This document shows, in pieces, positions 5,848-11,439 of a DNA stretch of 15,442 bases. Source of the DNA: CAYQVO01 sp964421085 (GTDB lineage Bacteria; Bdellovibrionota_C; UBA2361; CAYQVO01). The translations under genes and the position numbers were made by a program. Within the stretch, counting starts at the first letter, position 1. Every line of letters starts with the position of its first letter. The notes under the pieces are model-generated. The model was not told where the DNA came from, did not search any database, and was given only the letters and a program-made list of their open reading frames with translations. The stretch is from contig CAYQVO010000054.1 of NCBI GenBank assembly GCA_964421085.1, positions 1 to 15,442 of the forward strand. Direction: 5' to 3'.

Positions 5848-7818
5848 ATGGTTCAATCTTTTCCATTATTTTACACCAGAATCAATCTTTGGGCATCTAT
5901 ACGTTTTCCTGCCCTGCTCCTGGCGCTGACTCTTTCAATTTCAATGGCGCCGGCGGCGTGTCCGGCTGAAAGTGAATCGCCGGCACCTGCCCCGCCCCGC
6001 ATTGTATCAGGCAAGACCTATGAGTCCTTCAGGGTTAAGCTTGAACCGGCGGATAAAGAGGTGTTGCGCGCCATACGGACGGCAATTGGAAGCCCGGAGG
6101 AGAAACTTCCCTCAGAGATCGATATCAAGGCACTGCTCGGCAGAAGTACTCTGCCTCACAATGCATGGGGCTTCGCCATCACACTTTATCAGCCCGGGAA
6201 CCAGCGACTTGTCGTTATCCGTGTGAAGCATCAGCCCGAAAAGGACATTATCGAGGCAGTTAAGGGAATCAGGCAGCATAAGCGGTTTTCGACTTTTGCC
6301 GTCGACGATCGGAAGCGCTGCCGTATCCAGATTGACTTCCTTTTTCCGAAGCCATATTCGTTCGACATGCGCAGGGCTTCGGAAAACGCGCTTGACTCCA
6401 CGAGGTTCGAATTCGGAGTCGACGGTCTCGTAGTCAAAGCCGACCGGAAGAATCCTCTCTACTTTCTCCCGGGAGATGCCTTTGTTAAATCGATTCTCGG
6501 TTTCAATCAGCTCGATCGCTTTCTCCGGAAAAGTCTCGATGTCGACAGCAAAATCCCGCTTGAATACGAGGTATTTCAATCCCAGAGCCATGTCAGTTTC
6601 GAGAATGACTGGCTCCCGCTTTACAGAGGGTATCCGGTGACAGAGCCGGTCGGCGTCAAAGAAGTCGAAGATGCGGTGCATAACGCGCTCGAACACCTCA
6701 TTCGCTATCAGGAAAAGGACGGACGATTTCTATACTACTACGACGCGGCAACCGACTCCCTCAGGAACCATGAGCACCCGAATCGCGACACGGCAAAAGA
6801 TGCGTACTACAACATAATCCGCCACTGCGGAGTTTTGATATTCATAATGAAGTACCATGAACGGTATCGGGATGAGAGAATCCCTCCTCGCGTCCGCCTT
6901 GCGCTCTGGCATGCGTTGAAGAGCACTGTTGTTTATAATCTTCCCGATGGCCAGGAGGCAGCCTACGTTCTCGACAACAATAAAGGTAAACTCGGAGGCT
7001 CCGGAATTCTTCTTCATGTTTTAATGGAATACCAGAGAATTTCCGGCGACAAAGTCTTTGCTCCATACGGCGAACGCCTTGTGCGGCATCTCCTGCAGGA
7101 AATACTTCCCGGCGGGGAATTCAGGTATTACTCGATTTACCTCGGAAAACCTGTCCCGCCCGAAGAAAACAGCAGGTATTTCGGTTTTTATTACCCTGGT
7201 GAAGCTGTTGTGGGACTCGCAGGCTATCTGAGATTCGGGAACCCATCGGAGGGCTTCCGGAAACAGATCGTTGACAAGCTGCACCACGCGCTTAAGTTTC
7301 TGGTTCACGATCGGCCGAAAATATACAAAGACCTCTTCACATCTCTGCCTCAGGATTCCTGGCTCGTCATGGGAATTAACAGTCTCTGGTCCCTGCCTGA
7401 ATTCAGAAAGGATGATTACAAAGCGTTCGCGTTCGCCACCAATGAACAGACCGTACAGCACATGTACACTGCTGAAGACGCTCTCTATCCCGACTACCCG
7501 GGAGCTTTTTATTACCAGTACGGCGATCACCCTTATCCCGACGGCGCCAGAGCAGAGGGCCTCGTCGCGGCTTATGAGCTTGCAAAGAAAACGGGCGACG
7601 AACAGCGCGCAAAGAAGTTTCATGCTGCTCTCAAGGCGAGCATCAAATCAATCTACCTCCTTGTTAACACCGAAAAGTCTGTTTACTCAGCGCCAAATCC
7701 TGAAAAGGCTCTCGGCGGCATCAGGTTCAAGCTCACGCGCCAGTGGTTCCGCATCGACACAACAGGGCATCCTGCCCATGTGTTCATTGATTTTATTCCC
7801 GAGTGGGGAAGGTACTGA
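5848..7818 (+). CDS. Secreted protein of unknown function, probable alpha/alpha-toroid C-terminal domain
   Basis: A 656-residue protein. A long signal peptide (hydrophobic core about residues 20-33) is followed by AAC at Cys38, which lacks the usual Leu at -3 for a lipobox, then a Pro-rich linker. Residues about 50-245 form an alpha/beta region. Its GVDGLVVKADRKN...YFLPGDAF stretch faintly resembles AMMECR1-type domains. Residues about 265-650 are helix-rich with repeated hairpins and recurrent aromatic/glycine motifs (YQEKDGRFLYYY, GFYYPGEAVVGLAGY, DSWLVMGINSLW). This is the look of an (alpha/alpha) toroid as in polysaccharide lyases, epimerases or six-hairpin glycosidases. I cannot assign an activity. 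By inference it acts on a glycan or protein in the periplasm or outside. ATG 5848 has AAGGGA 8 nt upstream and an in-frame TAA just before it. Confidence 0.7.
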   Translation: MVQSFPLFYTRINLWASIRFPALLLALTLSISMAPAACPAESESPAPAPPRIVSGKTYESFRVKLEPADKEVLRAIRTAIGSPEEKLPSEIDIKALLGRSTLPHNAWGFAITLYQPGNQRLVVIRVKHQPEKDIIEAVKGIRQHKRFSTFAVDDRKRCRIQIDFLFPKPYSFDMRRASENALDSTRFEFGVDGLVVKADRKNPLYFLPGDAFVKSILGFNQLDRFLRKSLDVDSKIPLEYEVFQSQSHVSFENDWLPLYRGYPVTEPVGVKEVEDAVHNALEHLIRYQEKDGRFLYYYDAATDSLRNHEHPNRDTAKDAYYNIIRHCGVLIFIMKYHERYRDERIPPRVRLALWHALKSTVVYNLPDGQEAAYVLDNNKGKLGGSGILLHVLMEYQRISGDKVFAPYGERLVRHLLQEILPGGEFRYYSIYLGKPVPPEENSRYFGFYYPGEAVVGLAGYLRFGNPSEGFRKQIVDKLHHALKFLVHDRPKIYKDLFTSLPQDSWLVMGINSLWSLPEFRKDDYKAFAFATNEQTVQHMYTAEDALYPDYPGAFYYQYGDHPYPDGARAEGLVAAYELAKKTGDEQRAKKFHAALKASIKSIYLLVNTEKSVYSAPNPEKALGGIRFKLTRQWFRIDTTGHPAHVFIDFIPEWGRY

Positions 7819-7834
7819 ACGGATACTAATCACC

Positions 7835-7863
7835 TTGACCAGGTCTATTAGCCTGGCTAAACT
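7835..7863 (+). promoter_or_regulatory. Promoter and palindromic operator of the Phd/VapC operon
   Basis: TTGACC (7835-7840), a 17-bp spacer and TAAACT (7858-7863) form a fair sigma-70 promoter. The perfect 13-bp palindrome TTAGCCTGGCTAA (7848-7860) overlaps the spacer and the first half of the -10. An additional CCAGG/CCTGG pair lies at 7839-7843 and 7852-7856. Type II antitoxins of the Phd/YefM family repress their own promoter by binding such palindromes, so this is the likely autoregulatory site, 31 bp upstream of the antitoxin ATG. Confidence 0.55.
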
Positions 7864-7891
7864 GGAGGAAGATACATTTGAAGGGTGTGGA

Positions 7892-8128
7892 ATGAAATAT
7901 ATTACTATCTACGAGGCAAAGACTAAGCTCTCAAAACTCATCAGGGATGTTCTTGCGGGCAAACAGGTCATCATAGCCCGCGGGAGAGAGCCTGTTGCCC
8001 AGATAATTCCATATCACGCACCCGGCAAGATTCAGAGAACGGGCTGGATGAAGGGAATCAGGATTGCCGACGATTTCGATAAACCTCTGGAAGATTTTCG
8101 AGAGTATACGAATGGAGACCCTGATTGA
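7892..8128 (+). CDS. Phd/YefM-family antitoxin
   Basis: 78 residues. The start is ATG 7892 with AAGGG (7881-7885) 6 nt upstream. The N-terminal half (TIYEAKTKLSKLIRDVLAGKQVIIARGREPVAQIIP) is the classic Phd/YefM DNA-binding fold: a short strand, helix, then the 'VxITRxGxPVAxLxP' strand pair. The C-terminal third (GWMKGIRIADDFDKPLEDF) is the toxin-binding tail seen in Phd-type partners of PIN toxins. It acts as labile antidote and autorepressor. The open frame extends upstream into the preceding gene, but only the portion from 7892 looks like protein of this family. It overlaps vapC by 17 nt, so the two are translationally coupled. Confidence 0.88.
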   Translation: MKYITIYEAKTKLSKLIRDVLAGKQVIIARGREPVAQIIPYHAPGKIQRTGWMKGIRIADDFDKPLEDFREYTNGDPD

Positions 8129-8498
8129 CACTCATGCGCTGCTCTGGGCGGCGGGAAACGATCCCCGGTTGAGTAAAAAAGCGGCAAATATACTCAAGGA
8201 CGGGAAGAACGTCATACTTGTAAGTTCCGCTGTTATCTGGGAAGCGGCAATTAAGGCGAACTTGAAGAAGCTCTCTTTTCCCGGCAACTCCTTTGACGCA
8301 TTTGTCTCAGGGCTTACCGACACGGGTTATGAGATGCTTTCTGTGACTCCTCATCACGCCGGAAAAGTTTTCTCTCTCCCGTTCCACCACTGGGACCCGT
8401 TTGATCGTCTCCTCGCAGCGCAATGTCTTGCTGAAGGATACCCAATAATCAGCTCCGATCGTTCGTTCGATAAATACGGTGTCAAAAGGATCTGGTGA
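8112..8498 (+). CDS. VapC-family PIN-domain ribonuclease toxin
   Basis: 128 residues from ATG 8112, which lies inside the end of the antitoxin gene. METLIDTHALLWAAG carries the first PIN acidic residue Asp6. Glu44 (SSAVIWEAAIK), Asp95/Asp98 (HWDPFDRLLAAQ) and Asp116 (IISSDRSF) complete the metal-binding acidic set of PIN nucleases. Length and motif order are normal for VapC, which cleaves tRNA or other structured RNA when freed from its antitoxin. All key residues are present, so the pair is probably functional. An ATG at 8064 in the same frame would add 16 residues not typical of the family. Confidence 0.9.
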   Translation: METLIDTHALLWAAGNDPRLSKKAANILKDGKNVILVSSAVIWEAAIKANLKKLSFPGNSFDAFVSGLTDTGYEMLSVTPHHAGKVFSLPFHHWDPFDRLLAAQCLAEGYPIISSDRSFDKYGVKRIW

Positions 8499-8527
8499 TG
8501 ACCAGTATTGCATGAAACTTGGCTCAT

Positions 8528-9946
8528 ATGCGCAGGAAGCAATCATCAATCCCGTTCCGAGTTATTTTAGTCGCACTCCTCTCTCTCGCCCTCAGCGCCT
8601 GGTTTTCTTTCTACACGATACTTCGCCATTACCGCATCGAATCCCGTGATTTCGACCTGGGCGTCCTCTCCAACGTAATAATCAACACTGCATACGGCGA
8701 CATCTTCCGCTCATCCTATTATCTTGGAGACTCATTCCTGGGTGTGCACGTAGTGCCGCTTTATCTTCTGCTTGGGTTTCTCTACCGGCTCTTTCCGTTC
8801 ATAGAGACGCTTCTAATTGCGCAGAGCACTGCTTTGTTTCTTGCGGCAATTCCACTGTTCTTCTTTGCGGCCGCACTTCAGATCCCCCGGTGGGCTGCAT
8901 TCCTAATCGCAGTTCTTTTCCTTCTTCATCCGGGAAATCACGAAGCTGTATTTTATGATTTTCATGAGCTTGCTTTTTTTCCCCTCGCGTTCTTTTTATA
9001 CGCTCTTGCACTGAGTCACAAACGAGCCGCACTGAGTCTTTTCGCGCTTGCCTTCTGTCTTGCCGTAAAAGAAGACATAAGTCTTATTGTGCTGTTTTCT
9101 CTTCCGATGCTTTCGGGTCTCTTCGAGGGGAAAAAACAGCTTCGCACTCACGCTGCAGTCTGCGTCGTCTGGTATCTTATTACTGTCCTTATACGGGCTG
9201 AGTTTGCAGAAACAGCTCACCGCTACGTCTGGTACTATAAAGATCTCGCCGCACCGGGGCATGAAGGGATATACGGGCTGATTCTTGGCATACTTCAGAA
9301 TCCGCTTTACCTTATAAAAACGCGCTTCACCCCCGACCGCGCTCTTTATGTCTTTCAGCTCCTTGCTCCTGTCGCATTTGCGCCGCTTCTCAGTCTTCGA
9401 TTTCTTGCCGCAATCGTGCCGGGCTTTGTTCTGACGCTGCTTTCGAGCAATGAAAAGAAGGAACTCTTCACGCTTTCCTTCCAGTATGTCTGGTACATTA
9501 TTCCCGGATCCTTTGTGGCGCTCTCTCTTGCCGGTGAAAGATTCGAGCGGGGCCGCAAATTTCTCCTTCCTCTGGCAGCGGTTCTGACTCTGGTCCTTTC
9601 TTATCAGTACGGAGCTCTTTTTAAACCTTCAGACTTCAAAGGCGGGTACAGAACAGTGAAGTTTGAAATAACGTCTGCTGACTGGGAACTTCGCTCGAAT
9701 ATCAAGCGCCTCGCATCAAAGATTCCTCTTGATGACTGGATTGTCTGCTCGAGCGATCTCTGTCCTCAGGTTTTCTATCATCCAAACGTCCTTCCCTGCC
9801 GGGTATGGGATCACAACGAACACAAGTTCATCAAATGGGCGTTTATCAGCGAAGACAGAAACTGCTCGCAGCATGGGCTTGAACAGGAGGAGTTCAGGCT
9901 GGCGGATGAGGTGGGGAAGTATTCGCTGTGGAGGAGGGGGGAATAG
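8528..9946 (+). CDS. DUF2079-family polytopic membrane protein
   Basis: 472 residues from ATG 8528; TTG 8519 is in frame and adds three residues. Neither has an obvious Shine-Dalgarno. About ten membrane segments. The F42-D-L-G motif after the first helix, the LGVHVVPLYLLLGFLYRLFP segment and the NHEAVFYDFHELAFFP loop are hallmarks of DUF2079. That is a family of inner-membrane proteins resembling GT-C glycosyltransferases and often found near surface-polysaccharide genes. The C-terminal hydrophilic part (about residues 385-472) is probably extracytoplasmic and contains several cysteines. Function in surface glycan or lipid modification is inference. It follows vapC by only 29 bp but is unrelated to it. 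Confidence 0.8.
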   Translation: MRRKQSSIPFRVILVALLSLALSAWFSFYTILRHYRIESRDFDLGVLSNVIINTAYGDIFRSSYYLGDSFLGVHVVPLYLLLGFLYRLFPFIETLLIAQSTALFLAAIPLFFFAAALQIPRWAAFLIAVLFLLHPGNHEAVFYDFHELAFFPLAFFLYALALSHKRAALSLFALAFCLAVKEDISLIVLFSLPMLSGLFEGKKQLRTHAAVCVVWYLITVLIRAEFAETAHRYVWYYKDLAAPGHEGIYGLILGILQNPLYLIKTRFTPDRALYVFQLLAPVAFAPLLSLRFLAAIVPGFVLTLLSSNEKKELFTLSFQYVWYIIPGSFVALSLAGERFERGRKFLLPLAAVLTLVLSYQYGALFKPSDFKGGYRTVKFEITSADWELRSNIKRLASKIPLDDWIVCSSDLCPQVFYHPNVLPCRVWDHNEHKFIKWAFISEDRNCSQHGLEQEEFRLADEVGKYSLWRRGE

Positions 9947-10009
9947 GGCCTGAAGAGGATTGGCTTCAAAGAGTGTCTTTATTGCGACCAACTGCTTTAA
10001 ACACGGCCG
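9947..10009. other. Short non-coding stretch next to HEPN remnant
   Basis: Between the DUF2079 stop and the truncated HEPN gene there are 63 bp with no recognisable HEPN C-terminal sequence in any minus-strand frame. The missing part of that gene appears to have been lost rather than merely frameshifted. Confidence 0.4.
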
Positions 10010-10111
10010 TCAGATTTGAGGCAGGCGCTGCTTCTCGCGAATTCCAAGATCTGCAAATTTCAGATCACCCTCTGCCGCCGCGAACCATTCGTTTGCCACT
10101 TCTTTACTCAT
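10010..10111 (-). pseudogene. Truncated HEPN-domain gene (partner of the MNT gene)
   Basis: ATG 10111 lies inside the last codons of the nucleotidyltransferase gene (8-nt overlap), the normal arrangement of MNT-HEPN pairs. It encodes 33 residues, MSKEVANEWFAAAEGDLKFA followed by DLGIREKQRLPQI, then TGA. This matches the first helix and turn of HEPN proteins (KEWLxxAExDLxxAxLL). In the family the chain would continue with about 100 residues beginning 'CFHAQQAVEKxLKAFL' and including the catalytic R-x4-6-H motif. Here a stop replaces the Cys position and nothing homologous follows. It is therefore a 5' remnant without RNase or toxin residues. Family knowledge is from memory; the truncation is seen directly. 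Confidence 0.65.
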
Positions 10112-10424
10112 AGAGCGTAAGACCTTCGTCAATCATATTTTTCACGAAGTCATCGCCCATCCGCAATCGATTCTCGATTTCCTGGCGTGTATACACTTTT
10201 GGGTCAAAATCGAAATGTCGGGGAATTCCTCGAATTGCCTCAAGCACGTGCTTTATGCGATATGGACGCTTTATATCTGTATCTTTGATAATGAGAAGAT
10301 CAATGTCGGAAGCATCATTATAATTTCCTCTGGCGACCGAGCCAAACAATACAATCTTCTCGGGTTTGTATTGGGCGGCTATCGCAGCCGCAAGAGTCTT
10401 TGCCTCGGAAAGCGCATCTTTCAT
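10104..10424 (-). CDS. MNT-type nucleotidyltransferase (MntA-like antitoxin)
   Basis: 106 residues. The pol-beta-type nucleotidyltransferase signature GSVARGNYNDASDIDLLI is complete: G28-S29, ten residues, then D40-x-D42. A third acidic site follows in RHFDFDPKVY (Asp72/Asp74). Standalone MNT proteins pair with HEPN toxins; in characterised MntA-HepT systems the MNT AMPylates the HEPN toxin to silence it. Here all catalytic residues of the MNT are present but the HEPN is broken, so this gene is an orphan. ATG 10424 is the only usual start after an in-frame stop upstream; no Shine-Dalgarno is seen. Confidence 0.85.
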   Translation of the reverse strand: MKDALSEAKTLAAAIAAQYKPEKIVLFGSVARGNYNDASDIDLLIIKDTDIKRPYRIKHVLEAIRGIPRHFDFDPKVYTRQEIENRLRMGDDFVKNMIDEGLTLYE

Positions 10425-10483
10425 AAGGGGGAATATATCATTCCTGTTTTCGAGAGGCTATGAAGATTTTAGCCACCAGCGGC

Positions 10484-10558
10484 TCATGCCGCCTCTATAT
10501 GCACTTTATAAGAAAGGCCGGCCTCGTTTCCCCTGATATTTTCAGCCACTTTCTTCTA
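10484..10558 (-). pseudogene. C-terminal scrap of an XRE-family antitoxin
   Basis: Read on the minus strand after an in-frame TAG (10558-10556), this encodes KKVAENIRGNEAGLSYKVHI then EAA and TGA. The last 14 residues match the end of the XRE antitoxin at 11044 (NEAGLSYRVYIEAA) except at two positions. The nucleotide match (about 10482-10528 against 11042-11088) is clear but imperfect, so this is a diverged paralogue, not a recent copy. The helix-turn-helix part is absent. It lies just left of the DUF2283 module, with the second XRE gene on its right in the same orientation. Confidence 0.6.
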
Positions 10559-10586
10559 TCTGTTGTTTGGTAAATAATCTCAGTGA

Positions 10587-10823
10587 ATGAAAACTACGAA
10601 GTATTTTCAGTACCGTCGTTCGTTTGCCGATCGAGAAAGAATTCAGGATGATTGGATCCTGAATGTTATTGACCATCCTGCAAAGACGGTAAGGCAGGAA
10701 GATGGTAGAATAAGGATGTAGGGGAAAATTGAAGAAGCAGGCGGTCGATGGCTTCGCGTGATTGTGCTGGAAGACGGAGAAACAGTGCATAACGCTTTTT
10801 TTGACAGAATGTACAAGGAATGA
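10587..10823 (+). pseudogene. Small DUF2283-associated protein (possible toxin) interrupted by an in-frame amber codon
   Basis: From ATG 10587 the frame reads MKTTKYFQYRRSFADRERIQ and on to RIRM, then TAG at 10719-10721. It continues in the same frame with GKIEEAGGRWLRVIVLEDGE, TVHNAFFDRMYKE, and TGA at 10821. The whole (78 codons before the final stop) looks like one small protein of a widespread family that sits directly upstream of DUF2283 genes. In the copies I recall, the interrupted position is Trp, so one G-to-A change (TGG to TAG) explains it. The truncated product would have 44 residues. TAG is used as a genuine stop by several neighbours, so recoding is unlikely. A toxin role for the family is only suspected. 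Confidence 0.65.
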
Positions 10824-10827
10824 ACGG

Positions 10828-11025
10828 ATGAAAGTCAGATATTTCGAAGACACGGACACCCTCTACATCGAGTTGAGCGATCGCGAGCCTGCTCAGACTG
10901 AAGAGTTGAACGAAAACGTTCTTATTGAACTCGATAAGGATGGGAAAGTAGTAGGACTGACTATAGAGCACGCAAAGCAGGCAGGGGGAAAGCTGGATTT
11001 TTCCTATGAGACAGTTGCGGCATAA
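10828..11025 (+). CDS. DUF2283-family small protein
   Basis: 65 residues: MKVRYFEDTDTLYIELSDRE followed by PAQTEELNENVLIELDKDGKVVGLTIEHAKQ. The YD/EDxDxLYIxL start and the 'vildlDkdGkvvGieI' strand are the DUF2283 pattern, a small beta-rich protein usually encoded after a small toxin-like protein and plausibly its antitoxin. ATG 10828 has AAGGA (10815-10819) 8 nt upstream, placed inside the 3' end of the interrupted gene. Translation of this gene may therefore have been coupled to its neighbour and may now be less efficient. The gene itself appears intact. Confidence 0.82.
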   Translation: MKVRYFEDTDTLYIELSDREPAQTEELNENVLIELDKDGKVVGLTIEHAKQAGGKLDFSYETVAA

Positions 11026-11043
11026 CCCGATAACGCACGGGCC

Positions 11044-11421
11044 TCAAGCCGCCTCTATATAAACCCTGTACGAAAGCCCCGCCTCGTTTACCTGCGCCTG
11101 TAATGCCAGCCGGGCAAACTGATCTTTCGAATAGCCAAGCAACGCTGCAAATTCAACGGCTCGAATGAGGCTTACCGTTTTTCTTCCTTTTTCGATATCA
11201 CAAAGATGGGATCTTGAAATGCCGAGTTTCTCAGCAAACTGGGCGTGGGTCATCTCCTCTCCGGTTCTTATGGCGTTCAGCAGTTCAGGGAGTGTAAGAG
11301 GTCCGCCGGTAAGGTCCTCGAGGAACTTCAGTGCTTTGCTTTTTTGCGGGGTTTGGTGAATAAATCCAGACTCCTGATGCGTTGCAGGAACGAGCTTTCT
11401 CGGAATAAACTGAAGGCACAC
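11044..11421 (-). CDS. XRE-family helix-turn-helix antitoxin, orphan, start uncertain
   Basis: The core is KSKALKFLEDLTGGPLTLPE followed by a Cro/C1-type HTH (MTHAQFAEKLGISRSHLCDI, EKGRKTVSLIRAVEFAALLG). It ends with YSKDQFARLALQAQVNEAGL and a final SYRVYIEAA. This is a well-known type II antitoxin family normally encoded next to a RelE/HigB-like toxin. No such toxin is present on either side. The start is unclear. There is no ATG, GTG or TTG close to the domain; GTG 11421 is the nearest canonical codon but lacks a Shine-Dalgarno and adds about 20 atypical residues. ATT at 11361 has GGAG (complement of 11371-11374) 9 nt upstream and would give a family-sized 105-residue protein. It is divergent from the membrane gene starting at 11440. 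Confidence 0.72.
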   Translation of the reverse strand: MCLQFIPRKLVPATHQESGFIHQTPQKSKALKFLEDLTGGPLTLPELLNAIRTGEEMTHAQFAEKLGISRSHLCDIEKGRKTVSLIRAVEFAALLGYSKDQFARLALQAQVNEAGLSYRVYIEAA

Positions 11422-11439
11422 GAATTTCGACCATATAAA

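Noticed and set aside
7271..7891. N-terminal extension of the Phd antitoxin frame into the secreted-protein gene
   Set aside because: This part is an out-of-frame reading of the secreted protein. The antitoxin has its own Shine-Dalgarno and family-typical start at 7892.
8492..8505. Hairpin CTGGT-GATG-ACCAG across the vapC stop as a terminator
   Set aside because: Only five base pairs and no U-tract; too weak to call.
10719..10721. TAG recoded as an amino acid (for example pyrrolysine or Trp)
   Set aside because: TAG is the natural stop of at least five other genes in the window (at 161, 5309, 9944, 13762 and 13741), so amber is a working stop codon here.
11245..11439. Upstream extension of the 774-residue protein
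   Set aside because: The in-frame extension is antisense to the conserved XRE antitoxin core and shows no membrane or family signature. The recognisable N-terminus begins just after ATG 11440.
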